Assembly (NCBI GenBank): GCA_937890745.1 | Contig: CALADH010000023.1 | Coordinates: forward strand, 14,181 to 78,180 | Length of the DNA stretch: 64,000 nt | Reading direction: 5' to 3' | DNA from: Scybalocola_A sp900557175 | Lineage (GTDB): Bacteria; Bacillota; Clostridia; Lachnospirales; Lachnospiraceae | Shown: positions 1-7,908 of the stretch, piece by piece | Numbering within the stretch: the first letter of the stretch is position 1 | Layout of the letters: each line of letters begins with the position of its first letter | The notes under the pieces: generated by a model | Databases searched by the model: none | What the model was told of the DNA's origin: nothing | The model's input: only the letters and a program-made list of their open reading frames with translations | Made by a program: the position numbers and the translations under genes

Positions 1-82
1 TCCAGAGTATTGTCTATCGGGTTGGGTAAGAAAAAACGTATTAATTTGTGCCATAGACTTACAAACCTGTTCTTATGTCACG

Positions 83-125
83 AAAAAGGCTACTGTCACT
101 GAAAAATCAGCACAGTAGCCTTTTC
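83..125. terminator. Bidirectional intrinsic terminator
   Basis: A 13-bp perfect inverted repeat (arms 84-96 and 112-124, AAAAGGCTACTGT and its complement) encloses a 15-nt loop. The A and T runs at the arm ends give a U-tract in either direction. It probably ends leftward transcription from the capA/pncB side and may also serve a gene left of the window. Bases 1-82 hold no gene that I can support. Confidence 0.75.
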
Positions 126-188
126 TGCAAAATTTTTATTTCTCATTTTATTATTTTATTGTCTCTTTCTGAAGCCACAAAGCTATAT

Positions 189-506
189 TTATGCTTCTGA
201 TGTTTCTGTACCGTACAGTCTCACCGCTTCAATTTCCTCACTTGTCACGCCGCACAGCTTAATAATCTGTTCTTCAGCTATTCCCTGAGATAACATCTTT
301 GCAATAATCTGACGGCGTCCGATTTCAATGCCCTCTTGACGTCCCTCCTGACGTTTCTCCCAATCTCTGACTTCCAGTCTCATATATTCTTCCCTCCATG
401 CGCTGTTCATTTTTGCTTCTTTTACAGCTTCATCAAGTTCCGCTCTCTGATGTCTCCCCGCTGCCGTCTGCCGGGTCGCTTTGCCCTGCGCCTGCTGCAG
501 CAGCAC
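189..506 (-). pseudogene. C-terminal remnant of Rpn-family recombination-promoting nuclease/transposase
   Basis: Only the charged C-terminal tail typical of the Rpn/PD-(D/E)XK nuclease 'transposase' family is visible (about residues 22-105). It has the family's REEYMRLEVRDWEKRQEG-like stretch, a repeated EGxEIG element, and the ending MLSQGIAEEQIIKLCGVTSEEI. The N-terminal nuclease domain is absent. No convincing ribosome site precedes the first codons, and the frame overlaps the 3' end of the capA-type gene in another frame. The recognisable part begins at about 443, within ten bases of that gene's stop (433-435), so a deletion or decayed insertion next to capA is likely. Such tails are common relics in Lachnospiraceae genomes (family knowledge). 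It is probably non-functional. Confidence 0.6.
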
Positions 507-1728
507 TGCTCACGGTCAGTTTTCCTGCAGCCGGCGTCACCTCTGTCGACATAATATTATTAAAAATATTGTTCAGATTGGCAACTGAAAGCTCATCATA
601 GGTAATGCCGTACAGACCGTGCTTGCGCGCAAGCTCGTCCGTATAATCCGAAAGCTTATAGGTCGCATAGTCACCTGTATTATGATTCCAGTGAGCAACA
701 ACCGGCTCCATTGTGTAATCTTTAACTGTGATTTCCGACTCATTGCCCGTTGTCTTCTTTTCAATCGTAAACTTGGCCATTCCGCCGATCAGGCGCGGCA
801 CCGCATCCTGTGTTGAAATAAAATTGCCCATGGAATAGTAGACGAGCATCTGATGGCCGTCCTCCCGCGTGAGCATTTTATAAGGCTCTGTTACGTGCGG
901 GTGAGAATCCACCGCAATATCCACGCCCTGCTCTAAAAAGAAGTCAACCCACTCCTTTGATTCTTCACTCGGCTCATAAACATACTCTGTGCCGACATGG
1001 CCGAAAACCATGACAACATCGCTGATTTCTTTCGCACGTTTTATGTCTTTTGCGGCTTCCTCCGGATCAAAAAGATCTACGAGATACGGTTTGTCCTCCG
1101 GTACCGGAATACCGTTTGTGCCATATGTATAGTTGAGCATTGCGATGCGTATGCCATTGACGTCAACTGTCTGAATTTTATCAGCTTCCTCCTGACTTTC
1201 ATGAATACCGAGCACCGTCATCTCAGGATGCTTTTCCTTCCAAAAATTCAGTGTATCCGAAATGCCCTGTTCGCCTCTGTCCATCACATGATTTGTCGCA
1301 TGGGTGACAACATCAAAGCCTGCATTAACAAGGGCGTCACCAATTTCCGGCGGCGTGCCGAACATCGGATAGCCGCTGAGCTGATTTCTGTCATTAATAT
1401 AAATTGTTTCCTGATTGACACAGGCTAAATCTGCCGTCTCAATATCTTCTTTCACATACTGATACAAATGGTCATAATTCCATACGCCGCTGTCATTCAT
1501 ACCGGACTTATAAAGACCGGAATGAATAAGATTATCACCAACAGCGACGATATCTGCCGTTGTCACGTCAACCGTCTGATTTTTCTCACGCTCATTGAAA
1601 TAATCATTGACATAAACAGTTAAATTTCCCTGATCGACTTTTTCAGAAAAAGTAGCTTCTTTATTGCAGCCTGAAAGTGCCAATGCTGCAGCCACTAAAA
1701 GCATTGGTACAGTTTTTCTTAATTTCAA
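433..1728 (-). CDS. CapA-family metallophosphatase-like lipoprotein
   Basis: A lipoprotein of 431 residues in the CapA (poly-gamma-glutamate biosynthesis/PGA_cap) family, with a calcineurin-like metallophosphatase fold. The TTG start is chosen because AGGAGGG (1735-1741) lies just upstream; a GTG further out has no such site. The N-terminus is a lipoprotein signal ending LALSGC. Family motifs follow in order: VGDNLIHSG, ATNHVMDRGEQGI, FGHVGTEY, DSHPHVTEP and YYSMGNFIS, which carry the expected metal-ligand Asp, Asn and His residues. No capB/capC neighbours are present, so capsule synthesis is not implied; free-standing CapA homologues in Clostridia have unknown substrates. It is the last gene of a leftward run after pncB. 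The last 35 or so residues are low-complexity (Ala/Gly/Ser rich) and abut the Rpn remnant, so the natural C-terminus may have been altered. Confidence 0.85.
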   Translation of the reverse strand: MKLRKTVPMLLVAAALALSGCNKEATFSEKVDQGNLTVYVNDYFNEREKNQTVDVTTADIVAVGDNLIHSGLYKSGMNDSGVWNYDHLYQYVKEDIETADLACVNQETIYINDRNQLSGYPMFGTPPEIGDALVNAGFDVVTHATNHVMDRGEQGISDTLNFWKEKHPEMTVLGIHESQEEADKIQTVDVNGIRIAMLNYTYGTNGIPVPEDKPYLVDLFDPEEAAKDIKRAKEISDVVMVFGHVGTEYVYEPSEESKEWVDFFLEQGVDIAVDSHPHVTEPYKMLTREDGHQMLVYYSMGNFISTQDAVPRLIGGMAKFTIEKKTTGNESEITVKDYTMEPVVAHWNHNTGDYATYKLSDYTDELARKHGLYGITYDELSVANLNNIFNNIMSTEVTPAAGKLTVSSAAAAGAGQSDPADGSGETSESGT

Positions 1729-1770
1729 AATTTTCCCTCCTCTTTCGTACACAAAATCACGCTTCGCTTT

Positions 1771-3225
1771 TCAGCCTTTAAAGTTATGCACACCATCCAG
1801 CAAATCGTGCTTCAATTTCCACAAAGGCTCCGACAAATCCACAAAAACCTCCTGTGGATTGACAAAACGTCTCGACTCATCCCAAAGTGTGTCAAGTTCT
1901 TTAAAACAGTAATCCCTGATTTCCATAACTGACGGTGATTCATAAACGCACTCACCCGCTGTAAACACAGGCACTAAAAGTTCTCTCACCGTATAGCTGC
2001 CGGCCTCAAGCGTTGTCTTTTTCCATGTCGCGATCGGATCAAAAATCATCAGCGCTTCATCCGCACTATACTTTTCATCAGCCAGCGCAATAAGATCTGC
2101 CTTAATTTTTCCATTTTCCTTATCATACAGTCTGAATACGGTCTTATTGCCCGGATTTGTCACTTTTTCTACGTTTTCAGAAACCTTGATTTTAGGAATG
2201 AAATGACCATCCTCATCCTCGATTGCCGCCAGCTTATACACACCGCCAAAAGCCGGACAGTCCGCCGATGTAATCATATTTGTGCCGACACCCCACGATG
2301 TAATCTTTGCTCCCTGGGCACGCAGACTTTCAATAACATATTCATCCAAATCGCTGGAAGCCGAAATAATCGCATCTTTATGTCCTGCCGCATCGAGCAT
2401 TTTCCGTGCTTTCTTTGTCAGATAAGCCAAATCACCGCTGTCTAAACGGATACCGTAGACAGCCGGACAAATACCTGACGCTTTCATCTCGTCAAATACC
2501 TGAATGGCATGAGGCACACCGGATTTTAATGTATCATACGTATCGACAAGAAGCAGGCAATTGTCCGGATAAAGCTTTGCATATGTCCTGAATGCTTCAA
2601 GTTCTGTCTCAAAGCTCATAATCCAGCTGTGCGCATGCGTGCCCTTCACAGGAATATCAAACATCTTGCCCGCAAGGACGTTGGATGTGCCGACACAGCC
2701 GCCAATGACTGCCGCTCTTGCACCATACACACCGGCATCCGGTCCCTGAGCCCGGCGAAGACCAAATTCCATGACACCGCCGCCGGCGGCATAGACAACT
2801 CTTGAAGCCTTTGTCGCAATCAGGCTCTGATGATTGATAATATTTAAGATTGCCGTTTCCACAAGCTGGGCTTCCATAATCGGCGCCACAACCTTTAAAA
2901 CCGGCTCCTTCGGAAATATCACTGTTCCTTCAGGAATTGCATAAATATCACCTGTAAACTTAAAAGCTTTAAGGTAATCTAAAAAATCATGTTCAAAAAG
3001 CCCTGTAGATTCAAGATAGGCAATATCCTCGTCCTCAAAATCCAACCCCTTAATATACTCAATGACCTGTTCAAGTCCTGCCGCCACCGCATAAGCGCTG
3101 CCGCTCGGATTCTTTCTGTAGAATACATCGAAAACGACTCTTTCATTTGTATTATCTTTAAAATATCCCTGCATCATTGTCAGCTCATAAAGGTCTGTCA
3201 ATAATGTCATATTATAACGGCTCAT
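1771..3225 (-). CDS. pncB: Nicotinate phosphoribosyltransferase
   Basis: Joins nicotinate to PRPP to give nicotinate mononucleotide in the Preiss-Handler NAD salvage pathway; cytosolic. The 484-residue length fits the long bacterial type. Recognisable features are the N-terminal YNMTLLTDLYELTMMQGYF, the GTHAHSWIMSFE segment carrying the phosphorylatable His, and the phosphoribosyl-binding region VYGIRLDSGDLAYL. The ATG at 3225 has GGAGGC five bases upstream; a longer frame to 3294 lacks such a site and its extra residues look non-homologous. It lies 80 bp after an isochorismatase-fold hydrolase and 42 bp before the capA-type gene, all leftward and possibly one transcript. Confidence 0.93.
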   Translation of the reverse strand: MSRYNMTLLTDLYELTMMQGYFKDNTNERVVFDVFYRKNPSGSAYAVAAGLEQVIEYIKGLDFEDEDIAYLESTGLFEHDFLDYLKAFKFTGDIYAIPEGTVIFPKEPVLKVVAPIMEAQLVETAILNIINHQSLIATKASRVVYAAGGGVMEFGLRRAQGPDAGVYGARAAVIGGCVGTSNVLAGKMFDIPVKGTHAHSWIMSFETELEAFRTYAKLYPDNCLLLVDTYDTLKSGVPHAIQVFDEMKASGICPAVYGIRLDSGDLAYLTKKARKMLDAAGHKDAIISASSDLDEYVIESLRAQGAKITSWGVGTNMITSADCPAFGGVYKLAAIEDEDGHFIPKIKVSENVEKVTNPGNKTVFRLYDKENGKIKADLIALADEKYSADEALMIFDPIATWKKTTLEAGSYTVRELLVPVFTAGECVYESPSVMEIRDYCFKELDTLWDESRRFVNPQEVFVDLSEPLWKLKHDLLDGVHNFKG

Positions 3226-3305
3226 AAAATGCCTCCATTCATTTGCGCGCTCATCTGTCCGCGCCTGTTTATTTGCGACGGGTGCCTTTTGCACCCGCCT
3301 GCTTT

Positions 3306-3848
3306 TTACTTAATAAGCTTTGAAATAGTTTTAAATGTATCACTGCCGGCTTTTTTTGTCAGTTCAAATAAAATAGCCTCGTAGGTTGTCACTGTAATGC
3401 CCTCATGGATGGCACGTTTTACAGCAATTTCCTTGTCAGACGCTTTTCTTGAGCTGATACAATCCACAACGAGTACCGGTTCATAGCCTGATGCCTTTAA
3501 ATCCATACAAGTCTGAAGCACACAAATATGCGCCTCAATGCCGCAGACAATCACCGTCTTTTTGCCAAAGCCGTCAACGCGCGCCTTAATCGCCTCATCA
3601 TCGTAGCAGCTGAATGTTGTTTTATCCATAAAGCTTTCTGTTTCTGCCGCCTCGAAAATTGAAGGAATCGTCATGCCGATCCCTTTTGTATACTGCTGTG
3701 TCAATGTCATCGGAACGCCAAGTGCCTTAAGTCCCTTTATTAAAATAACCGAATTTTTCTCAAGCTGTTCCTTCTCGTACATGACCGGCATCAGCTTTTC
3801 CTGATAGTCTACAATGATTGCCTGTGTATCTTCTGCCATATGTCTCAT
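3306..3848 (-). CDS. Isochorismatase-fold cysteine hydrolase (nicotinamidase-related)
   Basis: A 180-residue cysteine hydrolase of the isochorismatase/YcaC superfamily. The catalytic triad is visible as D14 (IIVDYQ), K76 (MDKTTFSCY) and C109 (CGIEAHICVLQT). Position next to pncB suggests nicotinamide deamidation, which would feed nicotinate to PncB. However, the DxHxxxH metal site of classical PncA is not present (the equivalent stretch reads QQYTKG), so the substrate is uncertain. The ATG at 3848 follows GTGAGG by nine bases; the GTG upstream overlaps that site. It heads the leftward pncB/capA run. Confidence 0.8.
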   Translation of the reverse strand: MRHMAEDTQAIIVDYQEKLMPVMYEKEQLEKNSVILIKGLKALGVPMTLTQQYTKGIGMTIPSIFEAAETESFMDKTTFSCYDDEAIKARVDGFGKKTVIVCGIEAHICVLQTCMDLKASGYEPVLVVDCISSRKASDKEIAVKRAIHEGITVTTYEAILFELTKKAGSDTFKTISKLIK

Positions 3849-3938
3849 ATTTTTATACCTCACATCTTATAGTTTATCCTCTTTATTTTATAATCTTTCC
3901 TCTGCCGTGTCCAGTAGTATTGAAAAATTTGGTACTTC

Positions 3939-3967
3939 TTGACACCTTTTAAATTCTGTGGTATTGT
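3939..3967 (+). promoter_or_regulatory. Promoter of the thiSFGHE operon
   Basis: TTGACA (3939-3944) and TATTGT (3962-3967) are separated by 17 bp, giving a predicted start near 3974. That leaves a leader of about 140 nt before thiS. Confidence 0.7.
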
Positions 3968-3989
3968 TAAAGCCGTAAAATTAAATACT

Positions 3990-4100
3990 GTTCATTAACT
4001 TAATTAAACGTGACTTTAATTAAAGGGGCACACCACCGCGGGTGTGTCCCTTTTTGTGTTTAAAAATATGTTTCAGCGCCCTGTTAATTAAGTTTTGAAC
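3990..4100 (+). promoter_or_regulatory. Attenuator-like leader of thiS with competing stems
   Basis: Three structures can form. (1) Bases 3997-4007 pair perfectly with 4084-4094 (11 bp), extended by a 5-bp stem 3990-3994/4096-4100 across a 2x1 internal loop. (2) TTAATTAAA at 4000-4008 can instead pair locally with TTTAATTAA at 4015-4023. (3) An intrinsic terminator occupies 4022-4055. Arm 4000-4008 is shared by stems 1 and 2, so they exclude each other. I do not see TPP riboswitch hallmarks such as the CUGAGA or ACCUGAUCUGG motifs. The regulatory reading is inference; the complementarity is seen directly. Confidence 0.55.
4022..4055 (+). terminator. Intrinsic terminator inside the thiS leader
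   Basis: Arms 4022-4034 and 4041-4053 form a 13-bp stem (AAAGGGGCACACC, one G-U pair) with a six-base loop and a five-T run. It lies 60 bp before thiS and after the predicted start site, so it would stop transcription before the operon unless it is prevented from forming. Confidence 0.8.
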
Positions 4101-4116
4101 ATGAAAGGATGGCTTG

Positions 4117-4314
4117 ATGATGAAAGTAAACAGTGAAACACTTCACCTTGAAGCACCGGTACGGCTTTCGGATTTTCTTGTACAATCCGGCTATCAGACA
4201 GCGCGCGTTGCCGTCGAATTAAACGGCAATATCGTGCCTAAATCACAGTTTGATACCGTTTTTGTCACCGATGCGGATACACTCGAAATCGTCTGCTTTG
4301 TAGGCGGCGGATGA
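4117..4314 (+). CDS. thiS: Sulfur-carrier protein ThiS
   Basis: A 65-residue ubiquitin-fold sulfur carrier for the thiamine thiazole ring. The C-terminal glycines that ThiF adenylates and that carry the thiocarboxylate are present (ending CFVGGG, one Gly more than the usual GG). The start is ATG 4117 or 4120, after AAAGGA at 4104-4109. Its stop overlaps the thiF start (ATGA), indicating translational coupling. It is the first gene of thiS-F-G-H-E. Confidence 0.9.
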   Translation: MMKVNSETLHLEAPVRLSDFLVQSGYQTARVAVELNGNIVPKSQFDTVFVTDADTLEIVCFVGGG

Positions 4315-4883
4315 TGAATACTAAAGCTAAAATCGGCATTGCCGGGCTTGGCGGTCTCGGCTCAAATATTGCCATGATGCTTGCCAGAAGCGGCATCAGA
4401 CACTTCGTACTCGCTGATTTTGATACCGTTGACGAAAGCAATTTAAACCGCCAGCACTATTTTCCGGCACACCTTGGCCGAAAGAAGACAGAATGTATGA
4501 AGGAGCAGCTTTTAGCGCTGAATCCGGCGCTTGAACTTGAAATTTATGATACATACATAGACAGCGCCAATGCTGCCGCTATCTTTAAAGGCTGTGCTAT
4601 TGTCTGTGAAGCCTTTGATAAACCGGAATGTAAATCTGAACTTGTGAGTACACTTTTGTCGCAGCTCGAAGATACAATCATTATTTCCGGCTCCGGCATG
4701 GCTGGCTTTGAAAGCGCCAACACTATTGTAACAAAGCATCCGCTGAAACGGCTTTATATGTGTGGGGACGGCATAACCGATGTTTCTGTCCACGGCCGCC
4801 TGAGTGCTCCCCGCGTTCAGATATGCGCCGGCCACGAAGCCAATATGGTGCTCCGCCTGCTGCACGGCATAACACAACCATAA
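4311..4883 (+). CDS. thiF: ThiS adenylyltransferase ThiF
   Basis: A 190-residue E1-like enzyme that activates the C-terminus of ThiS with ATP. It has the nucleotide-binding GLGGLGSN at residues 12-19, the DFDTVDESNLNRQ block that binds ATP and Mg, and GRKKTE. It is the short clostridial type, lacking the C-terminal zinc-ribbon region of E. coli ThiF. It overlaps thiS by four bases and is followed 30 bp later by thiG. Confidence 0.9.
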   Translation: MMNTKAKIGIAGLGGLGSNIAMMLARSGIRHFVLADFDTVDESNLNRQHYFPAHLGRKKTECMKEQLLALNPALELEIYDTYIDSANAAAIFKGCAIVCEAFDKPECKSELVSTLLSQLEDTIIISGSGMAGFESANTIVTKHPLKRLYMCGDGITDVSVHGRLSAPRVQICAGHEANMVLRLLHGITQP

Positions 4884-4913
4884 TCATTGATACAACTTAA
4901 GGAGGAATACATC

Positions 4914-5681
4914 ATGAACGATCCATTAATTATCGGAGGATATACATTTAACTCCCGCTTTATTTTAGGCTCCGGAAAATTTTCTTTAGAAATGACACGT
5001 ACCGTCATTGAAAACGGCGGCGTCCAGATGGCAACACTCGCCCTGCGCCGCGCTAATGCCGGCGGCCGTGAAAATATTCTTGACTATATTCCCGATGGCA
5101 TTACCCTTCTGCCAAATACATCCGGCGCCCGCAATGCCGACGAAGCGGTCCGTATCGCCCGCCTTTCAAGAGAACTTGGCTGCGGCAATTTTGTCAAGGT
5201 TGAAATTATCCACGATTCAAAATATCTTCTGCCTGATAATTTTGAAACAGTCAAAGCGACAGAAATTCTTGCAAAAGAAGGCTTTATCGTCATGCCTTAC
5301 ATGATGCCCGACCTTGCGGCCGCAAGAGCATTGCAAAATGCCGGTGCAGCAGCCATCATGCCCCTCGGCGCGCCAATCGGCAGCAACAAAGGACTGCTTA
5401 CACGAGATTTTGTAAAAATACTTGCGGAAGAAATTGACCTTCCGATTATTGTTGACGCCGGTATCGGCCGTCCGTCACAGGCATGTGAAGCAATGGAACT
5501 GGGTGCTGCCGCCGTCATGGCTAACACTGCCATCGCTACTGCAGGCGATGTTGCCGCCATGGCCCGCGCCTTTAAGCTTGCCGTTGAGGCAGGCCGCCTC
5601 GCCTACTTATCAAAGCCGGGCCGCATTCTTGAAAACAGAGGCAGTGCTTCAAGCCCGCTCACCGGCTTTTTGGCAGATTAA
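4914..5681 (+). CDS. thiG: Thiazole synthase ThiG
   Basis: A 255-residue TIM-barrel enzyme that condenses deoxyxylulose 5-phosphate, dehydroglycine and ThiS thiocarboxylate into the thiazole phosphate. Visible motifs are GGYTFNSRFILGSGKF, the Schiff-base lysine in FVKVEII, VMPYMMPD, APIGSNKGL, VDAGIGRPSQA and ANTAIATAGD. The ATG at 4914 is preceded by AAGGAGGA at a good distance; an upstream in-frame ATG (4887) is not. Dehydroglycine would come from the adjacent ThiH. Confidence 0.96.
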   Translation: MNDPLIIGGYTFNSRFILGSGKFSLEMTRTVIENGGVQMATLALRRANAGGRENILDYIPDGITLLPNTSGARNADEAVRIARLSRELGCGNFVKVEIIHDSKYLLPDNFETVKATEILAKEGFIVMPYMMPDLAAARALQNAGAAAIMPLGAPIGSNKGLLTRDFVKILAEEIDLPIIVDAGIGRPSQACEAMELGAAAVMANTAIATAGDVAAMARAFKLAVEAGRLAYLSKPGRILENRGSASSPLTGFLAD

Positions 5682-5696
5682 GGAGGCTCTTTAACT

Positions 5697-6866
5697 ATGA
5701 ATACACAACTTGAAAATGTGATGGATTACCTTGATGATATGGAAGTTATAGACTCAGATATTATGGAAAAGGTACTTAAAATGACCGCAGACTGTGACAT
5801 CGGTCAATTTACAGAAGCCGACGTCACACAAGCTCTCCAAAAAGATACCATCAGTCTTACCGACTACGCGGCACTGCTTTCACCGGCTGCCGAAAATCAG
5901 CTTGAGGCAATGGCTGAGCGTGCTTTTACCGAAACGCGCCGCCACTTCGGCAATACAATCTGCCTTTTCACACCGCTCTACATTGCCAATTATTGTGAAA
6001 ACCAGTGTGTCTACTGCGGCTTTAACTGCAAAAACAAAATTAACCGTGCCAAGCTTACCCTTGAAGAAATCGAGCGCGAGCTCGCCTCCATCGCCAAAAC
6101 AGGGCTTCGGGAAATTCTTCTTCTGACCGGCGAATCACGCCATATGTCCGATGTTGCCTATATCGGAGAGGCCATCCGGCTGGCTCGGAAATATTTTGAA
6201 GCCGTCGGCATTGAAATTTATCCGGTCAACTCGGATGAATATGCTTATCTCCATCAGTGCGGCGCCGACTTTGTAAGCATTTATCAGGAAACCTACAACC
6301 CTGTAAAATATGAAAAAGTGCATTTATCCGGACATAAGCGCTCATTTGCCTACCGCTTCAACGGACAGGAGCGGGCACTCATTGGCGGTATGCGCGGTGT
6401 TGCCTTCGGCGCACTCTTAGGTCTTGATGATTTCAGAAAAGACGCCTATGCCACAGGGCTGCACGCCTATTTTATACAGAAAAAATATCCTCATGCCGAA
6501 ATTTCTTTCTCTGTGCCGCGGCTGCGCCCATATATTTCAGAGGGCACTTCTTCGCCGTCTGCCTTTGAATTTACCGGTGTAAAGGAATCCCAGCTGCTTC
6601 AGATTATGCTTGCCTACCGCATTTTATTTCCTTATGCCGGCATCACAATATCCACACGGGAGCGCGGCGGCTTTAAAGATAACGTCCTCGGTCTTGCGGC
6701 GACAAAAACATCTGCGGGTGTCAGCACTGCTATCGGCGGCCACGAAGAAGAAGCAAAGGGCGACGAACAATTTGAAATATCCGACGGCCGCAGTGTGGAC
6801 GATGTCCACAAAGCGCTCATTGCCAAAGGACTTCAGCCGGCCTACACCGACTATTTGTGGGTATAA
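5697..6866 (+). CDS. thiH: 2-iminoacetate synthase ThiH (radical SAM)
   Basis: A radical SAM tyrosine lyase of 389 residues that makes dehydroglycine and p-cresol from tyrosine. The iron-sulfur motif is CENQCVYCGF at about residues 101-110; the C-terminal BATS-type region contains STRERGGFKDNVLGLAATKTSAG. AGGAGG precedes the ATG 15 bp after thiG. An oxygen-sensitive ThiH, instead of the glycine oxidase ThiO used by aerobes, fits an anaerobe (established for the pathway). Confidence 0.96.
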   Translation: MNTQLENVMDYLDDMEVIDSDIMEKVLKMTADCDIGQFTEADVTQALQKDTISLTDYAALLSPAAENQLEAMAERAFTETRRHFGNTICLFTPLYIANYCENQCVYCGFNCKNKINRAKLTLEEIERELASIAKTGLREILLLTGESRHMSDVAYIGEAIRLARKYFEAVGIEIYPVNSDEYAYLHQCGADFVSIYQETYNPVKYEKVHLSGHKRSFAYRFNGQERALIGGMRGVAFGALLGLDDFRKDAYATGLHAYFIQKKYPHAEISFSVPRLRPYISEGTSSPSAFEFTGVKESQLLQIMLAYRILFPYAGITISTRERGGFKDNVLGLAATKTSAGVSTAIGGHEEEAKGDEQFEISDGRSVDDVHKALIAKGLQPAYTDYLWV

Positions 6867-6868
6867 CC

Positions 6869-7450
6869 ATGGACATGCTTACAAATATGATTGTTGTCAG
6901 CAACCGTTTTTGCTGTGAGCGCGACTTTACCGCCCAGCTTGAACGCATCTGCTGCCAAAAGCCTGTCCGCCTCATTCTTCGCGAAAAGGACTTAAACGAT
7001 GCAGACTATGAAGCACTCCTTGTCAAAGCAATAGCAATTTGCCGCACATATGGCGTGCCCCTTTCTGTCAATGGACGTCCGCATATTGCAAAAAAATACG
7101 GTACAGGACTTCATCTGTCCTACAAAGACTTTATAAACGCAGCCGCTCATCCAATATTTACCGGCGTTTCTGTCCACTCTGTTGAAGAAGCCTCAAGCGC
7201 CGCGGCGCTTGCCGCAGACTACATCATCGCCGGACATATTTTTGCAACGGACTGCAAAAAGGGCGTACCACCAAGAGGACTTGATTTTTTAAGGTCTGTC
7301 TGCACCGCGGTCTTTGACACATGCCGCGCAGACGGACGGGCGCCCATACCGGTCTACGGTATCGGCGGTATCAGCCCCAAACGCCTGCCGCTGCTTTTTG
7401 ACACAGGCGCTGCAGGGGGCTGTATGATGTCCGCCGCAATGAAACTATAA
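6869..7450 (+). CDS. thiE: Thiamine phosphate synthase / TenI-like protein
   Basis: A 193-residue TIM barrel of the ThiE/TenI family, which couples hydroxymethylpyrimidine diphosphate to thiazole phosphate. Seen motifs are VNGRPHIAKKYGTGLHLS, GVSVHSVEEA, AGHIFATDCKKGVPPRG (the phosphate and pyrophosphate loop) and VYGIGGI. The ATG at 6869 starts two bases after the thiH stop; GTG at 6857 lies inside thiH and is less likely. The family includes the TenI aminotransferase-like members, so the synthase role rests partly on operon context. No thiC or thiD lies in this window, so the pyrimidine half is supplied elsewhere. Confidence 0.8.
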   Translation: MDMLTNMIVVSNRFCCERDFTAQLERICCQKPVRLILREKDLNDADYEALLVKAIAICRTYGVPLSVNGRPHIAKKYGTGLHLSYKDFINAAAHPIFTGVSVHSVEEASSAAALAADYIIAGHIFATDCKKGVPPRGLDFLRSVCTAVFDTCRADGRAPIPVYGIGGISPKRLPLLFDTGAAGGCMMSAAMKL

Positions 7451-7516
7451 ACAGACTTCGCCGCAGAACACCCTGCGCACACTTAAAAAACACCTCTGAC
7501 ACGCTGCACATTTTTC

Positions 7517-7545
7517 TTGACGGGCGCCGCCCCGGTCTCTATACT
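7517..7545 (+). promoter_or_regulatory. Promoter of the 88-residue conserved gene
   Basis: TTGACG (7517-7522) and TATACT (7540-7545) are 17 bp apart with a very GC-rich spacer. The start would fall near 7552, about 16 nt before a perfect hairpin. Confidence 0.65.
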
Positions 7546-7567
7546 TATGCATAAGAAGACACTTGCC

Positions 7568-7610
7568 GGCGGCAAAAGCGGCGTCCGCAAATATCGCCGC
7601 TTTTGCCGCC
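7568..7610 (+). promoter_or_regulatory. Perfect 16-bp stem-loop in 5' leader
   Basis: Arms GGCGGCAAAAGCGGCG (7568-7583) and its exact complement (7595-7610) enclose an 11-nt loop. No U-tract follows, so it is not a normal terminator. It sits between the predicted start site and the ribosome site of the 88-residue gene and could protect the mRNA 5' end or control translation (inference). Confidence 0.6.
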
Positions 7611-7641
7611 CTATCCGGGCGCAGGCACAAAGGAGGTTAAA

Positions 7642-7908
7642 ATGTTTCGTTTATGGGCTAAAGTATTTAAAGACAACCGTCTTTTAAAAGATACGGTCAT
7701 TTGCGACGATGATACAGAAAAATCAAGAACAAAAAAAATCTTTGACGCGGTCACAGCCATCTGTCTCGAATTTGACTTATCCGAGCCGATATGGCTTGAA
7801 TCCACCATCAAAGATTTTCAGCTTCACGATAAAACACGCTTCACAAACGACAATTTTATCGAGTCCATTGATTTTGATTTTTTAGAAATCCAAGTTATTG
7901 AAGAATAG
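7642..7908 (+). CDS. Conserved hypothetical protein, 88 residues
   Basis: A small acidic soluble protein. It starts at an ATG preceded by AAAGGAGG and has its own strong promoter and a leader hairpin. I recognise its general type as a conserved small protein of Clostridia but know no function. The sequence is rich in Asp/Glu and ends FDFLEIQVIEE; there is no signal peptide, membrane segment or cysteine pair typical of metal binding. Its last 14 bases overlap the convergent dipeptidase gene. The promoter and ribosome site make it a real gene. Confidence 0.75.
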   Translation: MFRLWAKVFKDNRLLKDTVICDDDTEKSRTKKIFDAVTAICLEFDLSEPIWLESTIKDFQLHDKTRFTNDNFIESIDFDFLEIQVIEE

